Assembly: GCA_964428905.1 (NCBI GenBank) | Contig: CAYSAA010000230.1 | Location: 1-15,021 of the forward strand | Length of the DNA stretch: 15,021 bases | Direction: 5' to 3' | From: CAYSAA01 sp964428905 | GTDB taxonomy: Bacteria; Atribacterota; Phoenicimicrobiia; Phoenicimicrobiales; Stramentimicrobiaceae | Shown: piece after piece, positions 1-6,441 of the stretch | How the letters are laid out: every line of letters starts with the position of its first letter | Numbering within the stretch: the stretch's first letter is position 1 | The notes under the pieces: generated by a model | Database searches by the model: none | What the model saw: the letters and a program-made list of their open reading frames with translations, nothing else | Told to the model about the DNA's origin: nothing | Program-made: the position numbers and the translations under genes

Positions 1-122
1 TTTGTTCCGGCTATTCTAAAACAACTTATAAAATATCAGATTCCCGAAGAACTGCTAATTTCCAGTCAAAAAATGAATTCTCCTTTCCAACTTCTATAAA
101 CCCATACAACTAATAAATATCG

Positions 123-164
123 CACCCGTATAGCGGGTGGCTTTAAGAACCTCTAAAAGAGGTT
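123..164. repeat. Two adjacent hairpins (double stem-loop)
   Basis: The first hairpin is CACCCG (123-128), loop TATAG, CGGGTG (134-139). The second is AACCTCT (148-154), loop AAA, AGAGGTT (158-164), followed by a T-rich run. Both stems are perfect and only 8 bases apart. They begin 24 bases after a TAA that closes a frame open from the window edge, so they may be a tandem terminator for a gene to the left. Closely spaced small hairpins are also typical of IS200/IS605 subterminal ends and REP-like elements, and a solitary end is an alternative reading. No transposase gene is visible. Confidence 0.5.
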
Positions 165-301
165 TAACTTTTTATTAGCCAGTTTTTTCTCTGCTCTTTT
201 CTCTTGATCTCTTAGCTATCTTTTAAAAAAGACTTTCATACTATTTTTCGTCTGTTTAGGATTTAAGGTAAAAATATTTCAGTTAGCATAGCTTTATCTT
301 T

Positions 302-387
302 ATGGTAAAACCATTTTATTTAACCATTACTACCTTCAAAGAAGGCAGTTTTTTATGGTTAAATAAAAATGCAATTTTATGCATTTT
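302..387. repeat. Cluster of overlapping inverted repeats
   Basis: Three inverted repeats overlap. ATGGT (302-306) pairs with ACCAT (310-314). CATTTTATTTAACCAT (312-327) pairs with 355-371, which is its reverse complement apart from one extra A, and encloses an inner stem of ACT-A-CCTTC (329-337), loop AAA, GAAGG-C-AGT (341-349) followed by a run of six T. AAAATGCA (366-373) pairs with TGCATTTT (380-387). The inner stem plus T run looks like a plus-strand terminator, but the long outer arms are unusual for one. The role is unknown: terminator, structured RNA and decayed miniature element are all possible. Confidence 0.5.
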
Positions 388-496
388 AGCTGTATATATC
401 ATTATGTATAATAAGGTAGCAAATATTCTAACTATTCCTCCCGTAATTCAGTTTTTTGCAGATCTGGCAGGCATTTTATTACCTATCATATACTCT

Positions 497-730
497 CTAT
501 TTTTTAGTTATTGTTCCGGATATTTCAAAAGCATGTTGTTTCATTTTGATCCATTTGTCTTCCTCTATACCAATGAGGTTACCACAAACACATCTTATTT
601 CATTACCCTGATGAACGCTATTGTCACGCTTAATTCTGCTCTTCCAGCAATGCCATAAATTCCCCTTCCCAATCTTTTGATACTTAAAAATAACCCGCTT
701 GCATTTCATACATCTAACCGTAATCATCAT
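497..730 (-). CDS. Small zinc-ribbon protein, uncharacterised
   Basis: A 77-residue protein with four cysteines in two pairs: CMKC near the N-terminus (residues 7-10) and CVC about 40 residues later, the second followed by GNLIG. This spacing suggests a zinc ribbon of rubredoxin-like knuckles. The rest is basic, with a conserved-looking KWIKMKQHAF stretch and a C-terminal SGTITKK. From memory, small proteins of this pattern (Cys pair, KIGKG, CGNLIG, KMK) recur in anaerobic bacteria without an assigned function. It starts at a tandem ATG ATG with a poor ribosome binding site. It lies 159 bases downstream of the metallo-hydrolase gene on the same strand. A plus-strand open frame covers part of the same DNA, but the ordered Cys motifs favour this strand. 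Confidence 0.75.
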   Translation of the reverse strand: MMITVRCMKCKRVIFKYQKIGKGNLWHCWKSRIKRDNSVHQGNEIRCVCGNLIGIEEDKWIKMKQHAFEISGTITKK

Positions 731-889
731 TAAACCATGTGTCTATAAAAATGTTTTTTAATTCAAAAATCAATCAAATAAACATATATTAAGCTATATT
801 TTAAAAGAAAGATTATACACTCTTTAATACTCTATACGAATTAATGCCTACTTAACATCTAATTTAAACTTTGGTTTCTTGATTATATT

Positions 890-1837
890 TCATACCTTAT
901 TTTGGATGTATATCATTTCCCCTCTATCCCAATATTCCTGTGGTTTCACTAAGCGATTGCTATATCTCTCATGCCAGTTAGGTGGTATAGGCATATCATG
1001 ATATAGTTTTATCCGATCTGCCTCTAACATCATGAGCGGCTTTTTCATAAAATCTGCTGCACATACCACCTGATGGCTTGCTTTTTTATTGATCTCTCTC
1101 AACCAATGTAATCCTTGATAATTTCTCAAAAGATGATGATCAATAATTACGGTAGGAATATTCTTAGATAATCGCAGGGCATTGTCCGTAGCAATATGCA
1201 ATAATTCTTGATTCATCTTGGCAGACAGATACAAAGGAGGACCACTAACCAGCAGAACATCTGGTTTCCATGACAATATGATTTGGACTGCCTCTTTATC
1301 AAGCAATTGAATATCGGAACCATGGACAAATACCAAATCATCTTCAATGCAAGTCATAAATACTTTGTTTCTGTTTTTATCTCTTTCTCCATGAAAAACT
1401 ATTTTTGAAAAGGAAAAGCCTTTTTGTAATTGAGTGCCAACAAAAGAATAATTTTGTCCCAAAAAAGGTTGAAGGGAAAATAACCTATTTTTTTCCAGAT
1501 TATTGAGCTGTGCGGAATGGCTTACCCATACTTTCACCTGGGGTTCTAATTTATCCAAACGATAAATACTTAATTGATAGGGATTGGCTTGAACCAGGGG
1601 AACGTGATCACCATGCAGATGGCTGAATACAATATCGGTAGCTTCGTTCCATCTTTTTATTATTTTTTCCTTTATTCGTTCATCAACTGCTACCTGAAAA
1701 GGATGAGGTAAAAGACCGTATCGGGAATAACCCAGGGCAATTCCCGGATCAATAAGTATTTTTTTTGTTTTCGTTTCGATGAAACAGCATAAACCTCTCA
1801 CACCTAAAGATTCTGTCGCTAATATCTCTATCTCCAT
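890..1837 (-). CDS. Metallo-beta-lactamase-fold hydrolase, UPF0282/COG2248-like
   Basis: A predicted cytoplasmic metal-dependent hydrolase of 315 residues. The fold signature HLHGDH (residues 73-78) fits the HxHxDH metal-binding motif. Further candidate ligands are H172 and D175 in VHGSD and the D233-H234-H235 triplet. The N-terminus (MEIEILATESLGVRGL) and full-length layout match the uncharacterised UPF0282/COG2248 family, which is common in archaea and present in some anaerobic bacteria. No substrate is established. I place the start at the ATG at 1837, not at the in-frame ATG 12 bases upstream (1849): the inner start fits the family N-terminus and has a GGGA a few bases ahead, whereas the outer one has no ribosome binding site. 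It lies 33 bases downstream of the ferritin-like gene and is probably co-transcribed with it. Confidence 0.85.
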   Translation of the reverse strand: MEIEILATESLGVRGLCCFIETKTKKILIDPGIALGYSRYGLLPHPFQVAVDERIKEKIIKRWNEATDIVFSHLHGDHVPLVQANPYQLSIYRLDKLEPQVKVWVSHSAQLNNLEKNRLFSLQPFLGQNYSFVGTQLQKGFSFSKIVFHGERDKNRNKVFMTCIEDDLVFVHGSDIQLLDKEAVQIILSWKPDVLLVSGPPLYLSAKMNQELLHIATDNALRLSKNIPTVIIDHHLLRNYQGLHWLREINKKASHQVVCAADFMKKPLMMLEADRIKLYHDMPIPPNWHERYSNRLVKPQEYWDRGEMIYIQNKV

Positions 1838-1870
1838 GATTAATCCCATAAATAAGTAAATGAAAAATGA

Positions 1871-2344
1871 TCATGATCTAAAAGTATGATTATTCTTTTT
1901 CTGAATAATTCTATTGCGATGTTCTTCTGTATCATGAATGAGTTTAGTTAACACATTTTTTAAACCGGGTTGATCGGTTTTAAAGGTCTTGAAAAAGTTC
2001 TTTTCCAACAATCCATTCTCAATATCCCAGGCAATGTTATAAGCATTCTGCTCGGTCATTGAACTATCTCTTGCCTGGCTAATTTTTTTCTGAATATATA
2101 GAATTGTGGTCTGGATTGCATTTATATTGAATCTCTTATTGTTAAAAGAAAGATTTGACCGTTTCACCTCTATACCCAAATCCTTAATCAATCCGGCATG
2201 TTCTTCTTCTTCGTTAGATAATTGCATCCAAAATGAATACTCACTGGGAAATTTTTTAGCGTATGTTCTATATAATTGGCCTATAACTCTTTCCAGCATT
2301 TCCATTTTCATGATTACATTTTTACCTGTATCTCGTTGCTCCAT
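1871..2344 (-). CDS. Ferritin-like (rubrerythrin-type) four-helix protein
   Basis: A 157-residue, probably all-helical cytoplasmic protein without signal peptide. Four predicted helices carry residues placed like ferritin-superfamily diiron ligands: E18 in helix A, E46-x-x-H49 inside EEEEH in helix B, E109 or E114 in helix C, and H142 in helix D. In helix D the usual ExxH reads T139-E-E-H142, so the expected glutamate is a threonine; the diiron site may be altered or may use a neighbouring Glu. Rubrerythrin relatives reduce peroxide or bind iron in anaerobes, but this protein has no rubredoxin domain, so that role is only inferred. The ATG is preceded by GGGG about 7 bases upstream. The gene follows a decayed nitroreductase fragment and the ferredoxin-ATPase, and precedes the hydrolase. 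Confidence 0.7.
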   Translation of the reverse strand: MEQRDTGKNVIMKMEMLERVIGQLYRTYAKKFPSEYSFWMQLSNEEEEHAGLIKDLGIEVKRSNLSFNNKRFNINAIQTTILYIQKKISQARDSSMTEQNAYNIAWDIENGLLEKNFFKTFKTDQPGLKNVLTKLIHDTEEHRNRIIQKKNNHTFRS

Positions 2345-2369
2345 TTCATATCCCCGTTAGATCTTATTT

Positions 2370-2471
2370 TCAGTAATTAAAACATCCAATTGTCTCGGCA
2401 CAGAGGTATAAGTTTTGAGCCACGTACCCTGCATCCAGAAAAACATAACGATAACCTCTCTCTCCATATAG
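2370..2471 (-). pseudogene. Remnant of a SagB-like nitroreductase (C-terminal piece)
   Basis: Between the ATPase stop and the ferritin-like start, one minus-strand frame reads LYGERGYRYVFLDAG then YVAQNLYLCAETIGCFNY and stops (TGA at 2372-2370). This strongly recalls the C-terminal core of SagB/McbC-type FMN nitroreductases, where an ERGYRYV segment precedes a (D/E)AG-hxxQNLYLAAE-(A/T)IG helix. The fragment has no start codon of its own, no upstream domain (the frame overlaps the 3' end of the ATPase gene) and stops just after the helix: the segment usually found between the IGCG and the FNYDE region appears deleted. I read it as a decayed or truncated gene rather than a working protein. The match is from memory of the family, not a search. 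Confidence 0.6.
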
Positions 2472-2473
2472 TT

Positions 2474-4324
2474 TTATTCGTTGCTTCCTATTTCCTCTTT
2501 GATACTTTTGTTTACCTTGATTATTTCTTTTGACACTTCACTTTTTGGTTCATATTCAACCACTGACTGTTCTCTCATTTGAGACATAGTCACAACTTCA
2601 TCGTAGGGGATAAGCCCCAGAATTTTCTTTCCTACTTTGTCTGTTTCTGCTTTAATCTTCTGAGTCATATCCTGGTTAATGTCAAATTTATTGATTACCA
2701 CCCCGGCTTTTATGCCAAAATAATTAATCAGGTCAAATACACGTTTCATGTCATGCAACCCCGAGACCGTCGGTTCTGTAACAATAACCGCATAATCTGC
2801 TGCAGTAAGGGATGCAATGACCGGACATCCTGTACCAGGAGACCCATCAATCAAGTTCTGACCTAATTTTTTTTCTTTGGCTAAATTAACCGCATGGTCC
2901 CGCACTAAAGTCACCAATCGTCCTGAATTTTCTTCTGCAATACCCAGACGTGCATGGCTCATAGGTCCAAAACGTGTATCAGAAATAAACCATTCTCCGT
3001 TTATAGCATCATGAACTTCGATCGCATTTTCTGGACAGACCAGGTAGCAAACACCACAACCTTCGCAATCCACTGGATTAATAGTATATTTCGTTTTTCC
3101 TTTTTCAACTTTTTCTTCAATAGCCAGAAAACGACAGGCATCCTTACATTTACCACAAGCAGTACATCGCTCTTGGATAATTTTCGCATTCACGGTTCCA
3201 CTGAAATAACCCTTCTCTATGATTTTTGGCTTCAAAATAAGATGCAAATCAGCGGCATCTACATCACAATCAGCAATCACCATTGAATGATCTAATGCCG
3301 ATAAAGAAGCAGCAAGCGAAGTTTTACCTGTTCCACCTTTTCCGCTAATAATGACAACCTCTTTTGGCTTCTTTCCATGAATTTGGTCTGATTTCAAACT
3401 TTTCTTGATTACCGGACGATCCTGAAAGAAATAATCTTTCTCAGCAGGCTTCTTTATTTCCTTCTTATATTTGGCATTTTCCAGAATCCTGATAGCCAAT
3501 TTCTTGAATAAAACCTTATATTCTGGAAGTTCATCAATAATAAGGTCCCCACGGGAATAAAAGTGGGCAATTTTGCGGTCATTGGGAATTTCACTGACAA
3601 TTTCTAATTGCTGATTTTGGCAATAATCTTTTAAATCCCGACTATCATAGCTAGCCCGATTCACCACAATAACCGGTTCTTTCCCCAAACTACGTGCCAT
3701 AGCCACTGCTAATTTAAGATCATGCATTCCAAAAGGTGTCGGATCAGTCACCAATACACACAAATCTGCATCTTTGATAGTCTCTACTACCGGACAGGCT
3801 GTTCCGGGAGAAGAATCCAGAATATTGATTCCTTCATCGATGGATGTTTTTAATTTTCTAATCAGACGGGGAGACATTCCTCCTTCTGCTGTTGCCAATA
3901 AACCATCATGAAATTTTATTTTTCCACTGAAACCATGACGTAAAATACCTATTTCTCTTTCTTCTTCAATAATTGCATCAACAGGACAAACAATTTGGCA
4001 GGCACCACACAGATGACACAATTCTTTAAAAAACAAAACCTTATCTTTCACTACAGCAATAGCATTATAATGGCAGGCTTCACTGCATTTTCCGCACTTT
4101 ATGCATTTTTCATCATCTACACCAGCAGGAGATAACAAATGAATAGCCTCTTCCTTATTATCCTCAGGTTTTAAAAACAAATGTCCATTTGGCTCCTCAA
4201 CATCACAATCAATATAATGGACTTCCTCACCCATATCACTTAGGGTCCGTGCTAGATTGGTTGATAATAATGTTTTCCCTGTACCACCTTTTCCGCTGGC
4301 AATAGCAATTTTAGATTGAACCAA
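2474..4324 (-). CDS. Tandem fusion of two MinD-like ATPases with inserted 2[4Fe-4S] ferredoxins
   Basis: A 616-residue cytoplasmic protein made of two homologous halves. Each half has a deviant Walker A of the MinD/Mrp class (GKGGTGKT at 11-18 and 328-335), then two CxxCxxCxxxC clusters (74-84 and 103-113; 387-397 and 420-430), then an SPGTxCPV motif (172-179 and 495-502) with a conserved Cys. This is the COG1149 architecture, normally encoded as two adjacent genes of about 290 residues; here a linker around 285-320 joins them in one continuous frame. The family is linked to redox-dependent or iron-sulfur/metal-cofactor functions, with no firm reaction. The start is a TTG after a strong AAAGGAGG. 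It lies 119 bases downstream of the barrel gene. Both P-loops and all 16 cluster cysteines are intact, so both halves look functional. Confidence 0.93.
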   Translation of the reverse strand: MVQSKIAIASGKGGTGKTLLSTNLARTLSDMGEEVHYIDCDVEEPNGHLFLKPEDNKEEAIHLLSPAGVDDEKCIKCGKCSEACHYNAIAVVKDKVLFFKELCHLCGACQIVCPVDAIIEEEREIGILRHGFSGKIKFHDGLLATAEGGMSPRLIRKLKTSIDEGINILDSSPGTACPVVETIKDADLCVLVTDPTPFGMHDLKLAVAMARSLGKEPVIVVNRASYDSRDLKDYCQNQQLEIVSEIPNDRKIAHFYSRGDLIIDELPEYKVLFKKLAIRILENAKYKKEIKKPAEKDYFFQDRPVIKKSLKSDQIHGKKPKEVVIISGKGGTGKTSLAASLSALDHSMVIADCDVDAADLHLILKPKIIEKGYFSGTVNAKIIQERCTACGKCKDACRFLAIEEKVEKGKTKYTINPVDCEGCGVCYLVCPENAIEVHDAINGEWFISDTRFGPMSHARLGIAEENSGRLVTLVRDHAVNLAKEKKLGQNLIDGSPGTGCPVIASLTAADYAVIVTEPTVSGLHDMKRVFDLINYFGIKAGVVINKFDINQDMTQKIKAETDKVGKKILGLIPYDEVVTMSQMREQSVVEYEPKSEVSKEIIKVNKSIKEEIGSNE

Positions 4325-4443
4325 TTTCTCCTCCTTTTAATACAACATGTTTTTAAGAAATTGTTGTAATCCTTCTATTTTTCCAATGATAAGACTAAAT
4401 GTCTTTTCTAACTCAATTTCATACAAAGTAAATAAACTATTTG

Positions 4444-5538
4444 CTAAAAAGAATAATCAATGCCTAATTCAACGAAGAACTGGGACGGTTTACCAAAAAC
4501 CCAGTTCAATGAAGAGGAATTTAATTTCTGTTCTGTTTCCAACGTTATTCCTGCCTGAAGCTTGGCAGTGGTGTTGGTATTGATTTGATTGCTATAGGAA
4601 GGCATAATTAGTTTTAAACCACTACTGAAATTACAAAAAGAAGTCAGGCTAATACTGGAAAACTCATCAATTTGATAGGAAGCATTGCTTACCACTAGAT
4701 TCATATTTTTCTCTTTCTCTTCTTGTTCTTCAGTTATCATAAAGCCTGCAATTTGTGGCAAAATATCTGGCGGGATATTTAAATATTCTATCTGAAAATA
4801 CAGCCGATTGCCGGCCTGAACGAAATAACTGTAATCAAATCCAGCTAAAATAGAAAAAGAATTTTTTTTCTCTCGATAATATCCCATTGCACCATAAACA
4901 CCGAAGGGACCCAAGTCTCCCTTGGTTGTAATACCAAAACGCCTTTGACCCCCTTCTCCCATATTTAATTGTTCCTGTACAAAATTAACAGTTACATCAA
5001 AACCGTTGATTAGTGTTCTTCCTCTTACGCCTACCTTCAAATCCCTGCTATTGTTGGTTAGAGAGGCTACCAAAGATAAACTAGTATTCCAGTTGATAGG
5101 GAAATAGGCCTCCATAGCATCTTGATATTTAGAACTGTAATCTCTATCTAGAGCAACTGCACCCAAGGAATAGTCCACCGGATTTAACAAAGAACCGAAG
5201 GACCAGGAAACAGGTTGTCTTCCAATAGTAAGATGTAGATTTTCAAATCTGTGTTTCCAGTATAATCTTTTCCAGAAAAAATCTACCTTTCCTCTGGCTA
5301 TATCGGTAAAGAAATAGCCTGCACATTTTATCTCATAATTATTCCAAGATGGTAAAAATAACTCCAGATCAAGATTTGCCTCAGGAAATAACCCATATCC
5401 CATCTCACTATCATAGAAACCAGTTACCGAGGCATTAAGTTGTCCTCCTATCTGAATATCATTCGCTCTAATGGATGGACTAAAAACAAACAAAAAAAAC
5501 ACCAACACTAAACTTATCAAAGAATAAGAACTTTTCAT
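4444..5538 (-). CDS. Outer-membrane beta-barrel protein (porin-like)
   Basis: A 364-residue exported protein. A signal peptide (KSS, hydrophobic core, cleavage after SIRA near residue 25) is followed by alternating aromatic/polar strands and a terminal Phe (LGIDYSF), the usual signal for insertion by the BAM machinery. Residues 106-123 (GRQPVSWSFGSLLNPVDY) resemble the GRQ-W-G-LxxPxD turn of DUF1302/alginate-export-type barrels and match a motif at residues 106-126 in the second barrel protein of this window (11774-13021). An acidic run EEQEEKEK (270-277) probably forms an external loop. I start at the ATG at 5538, because the upstream in-frame GTG is part of the AAGGTG ribosome binding site. 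It could supply a pore or a lipid conduit; no substrate is evident. Confidence 0.82.
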   Translation of the reverse strand: MKSSYSLISLVLVFFLFVFSPSIRANDIQIGGQLNASVTGFYDSEMGYGLFPEANLDLELFLPSWNNYEIKCAGYFFTDIARGKVDFFWKRLYWKHRFENLHLTIGRQPVSWSFGSLLNPVDYSLGAVALDRDYSSKYQDAMEAYFPINWNTSLSLVASLTNNSRDLKVGVRGRTLINGFDVTVNFVQEQLNMGEGGQRRFGITTKGDLGPFGVYGAMGYYREKKNSFSILAGFDYSYFVQAGNRLYFQIEYLNIPPDILPQIAGFMITEEQEEKEKNMNLVVSNASYQIDEFSSISLTSFCNFSSGLKLIMPSYSNQINTNTTAKLQAGITLETEQKLNSSSLNWVFGKPSQFFVELGIDYSF

Positions 5539-5646
5539 AAATAACACCTTATGTTTTTTCTAAGCAAGAATATTTAGACTTATCATCTTTCTTTATTATT
5601 ATGACAGTTCTTAGCCTTAATTTAAAGTAGAGTAATTTTATTTTTT

Positions 5647-5675
5647 CATATATTCTTATCTTACTACGAATTCAA
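5647..5675 (-). promoter_or_regulatory. Candidate promoter for the barrel gene
   Basis: On the minus strand, TTGAAT (5675-5670) and TATATG (5652-5647) are separated by 17 bases, leaving a leader of about 100 bases before the ATG at 5538. A perfect 12-base palindrome GAAATATATTTC (5679-5690) sits just upstream of the -35 and could be an operator or simply AT-rich DNA. Two mismatches in the -10 keep this tentative. Confidence 0.35.
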
Positions 5676-5746
5676 TCAGAAATATATTTCTAACTACCTA
5701 AAAGACTCTTTCATTTCTATGAAACTTTCCCTGGTGTCCTCTTTTT

Positions 5747-5805
5747 GAGATTAACAATAAAATCCGCTTACTTTAAAAAGTAAAACGGATTCTATTGTTA
5801 ATCTC
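5747..5805. terminator. Long near-perfect hairpin, possible terminator
   Basis: GAGATTAACAATA (5747-5759) is perfectly complementary to 5793-5805. Inside it AATCCG (5761-5766) pairs with CGGATT (5786-5791) and TTACTTT (5768-5774) with AAAGTAA (5777-5783), giving about 26 paired positions with two mismatches. It lies 25 bases downstream of rpoZ. The T-rich tract (TATTTTTG) is on the plus-strand side, while the minus-strand side is A-rich, so it fits a terminator of the rpoZ transcript less well than its position suggests. The long stem could also be an RNA-stabilising 3' structure or a decayed miniature element. Confidence 0.5.
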
Positions 5806-5830
5806 CTATTTTTGTTAATATACTTAGTCA

Positions 5831-6037
5831 TTAGTCATTATTTTCTTTATCTTGGCTTTTATGATCGTCTTTAATATAAACCTTCCCTGCCTGAATCTCT
5901 TTTAATGCCAGTAGTCGATTATTTCTTGCATCTATTTCTATAAGCGGTTTAAAGCCCTGATTTAACTGTTTGGCTCTTTTGGCCACCATCATGGTTAATA
6001 AATATTTATTGTTCTCTGAATGACTTTTTTCTTCCAA
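5831..6037 (-). CDS. rpoZ: DNA-directed RNA polymerase omega subunit
   Basis: A 68-residue protein that matches the omega subunit along its length: the NKYLLTMMVAKRAKQLNQG helix, the PLIEIDARNNRLLALKEI segment and a charged tail. Omega binds the beta' subunit C-terminus and helps assembly and stability of core RNA polymerase. The start is a TTG after AGGAG with 9 bases between. It lies about 40 bases downstream of a small coiled-coil gene on the same strand and is likely co-transcribed with it; in many bacteria the gene ahead of rpoZ is gmk, which is not present here. Two in-frame-independent stop contexts (TAATGACTAA) close the gene. Confidence 0.9.
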   Translation of the reverse strand: MEEKSHSENNKYLLTMMVAKRAKQLNQGFKPLIEIDARNNRLLALKEIQAGKVYIKDDHKSQDKENND

Positions 6038-6077
6038 TCTCGTTAACTCCTGTCCTTTAAAATTTATCTTCGATCGA

Positions 6078-6311
6078 TTATAATTTTCGTTGTAAAATTT
6101 TTATCTCTTTTTCCAAACGTTTTATTTGTCTTTTTAATTTATCCCTTTCTGTCTCTTCCCCATTGTCTGTAAAATCAATTTTTGGTAAACTCTTCCATTG
6201 TGATTCAAGTTCTCTTATTTCTTTTCTCTTTTCTTCAATTAAATCTTTGATAGAATGAATATCATCTCCTAAAGGATAATAACGTTTTTTTTCATTCTTC
6301 TTAACGACCAC
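6078..6311 (-). CDS. Small charged coiled-coil protein, unknown function
   Basis: A 77-residue protein of unrecognised family. After a short basic N-terminus (VVKKNEKKRYYPLGDD) it is almost entirely charged: a helix rich in KDLIEEKRKEIRELESQW, a short break with SLPKIDFTDNG, and a second coiled-coil helix (DKLKRQIKRLEKEIKILQRKL). The start is chosen as the GTG at 6311, which sits 7 bases after AAGGAG; an upstream in-frame TTG at 6341 would place that ribosome binding site inside the gene. It has no signal peptide or membrane segment. It precedes rpoZ by about 40 bases, so the two are probably one transcript. A role with RNA polymerase is conceivable from context only. Confidence 0.65.
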   Translation of the reverse strand: MVVKKNEKKRYYPLGDDIHSIKDLIEEKRKEIRELESQWKSLPKIDFTDNGEETERDKLKRQIKRLEKEIKILQRKL

Positions 6312-6365
6312 TTCAATTCTCCTTAATAATATTTCTTTCAAATTTTTAAATAAATATATGTTATA

Positions 6366-6394
6366 TTAATAGCAAATTCATTAGCGCGTTTCAA
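6366..6394 (-). promoter_or_regulatory. Candidate promoter for the coiled-coil/rpoZ pair
   Basis: On the minus strand, TTGAAA (6394-6389) and TATTAA (6371-6366) are 17 bases apart, about 55 bases upstream of the GTG start. A second GTTTCAA copy lies at 6407-6413, and TATAAC (6365-6360) is an alternative, less well spaced -10. The gap after elbB (ending at 6442) is only about 130 bases, so read-through from elbB is also possible. Confidence 0.4.
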
Positions 6395-6441
6395 CATAAA
6401 ATTTTGTTTCAATGAATGGGGTTTTTAATAATTTCTGATGG

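Larger units (their letters stand above)
1..496. other. Gene-poor stretch with hairpins
   Basis: No convincing gene lies here. On the plus strand a frame open from the window edge runs 32 codons to a TAA at 97-99 and could be the 3' end of a gene starting outside the window; a second plus frame is also open over much of the same stretch, so the coding frame cannot be chosen. On the minus strand, positions 278-153 give a lysine-rich frame (start NIFTLNPKQTKNSMKVFFKR) broken by one TAG at 216-218. It may be a decayed gene or just a by-product of an A-rich strand. The region also holds a double hairpin at 123-164 and a hairpin cluster at 302-387, listed separately. Confidence 0.5.

Noticed and set aside
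302..658. Plus-strand open frame of 118 codons with hydrophobic composition
   Set aside because: It overlaps the zinc-ribbon gene on the other strand, which has ordered Cys motifs, and its first part is the hairpin cluster. It has no ribosome binding site and no recognisable domain.
2579..3286. Plus-strand open frames opposite the ATPase gene
   Set aside because: They are antisense to conserved P-loop and ferredoxin motifs and have no initiation signals or recognisable domain.
4391..4405. Hairpin AAGAC-TAAAT-GTCTT between the barrel and ATPase genes
   Set aside because: Only five pairs, and on the minus strand, where it would have to terminate the barrel transcript, no T tract follows.
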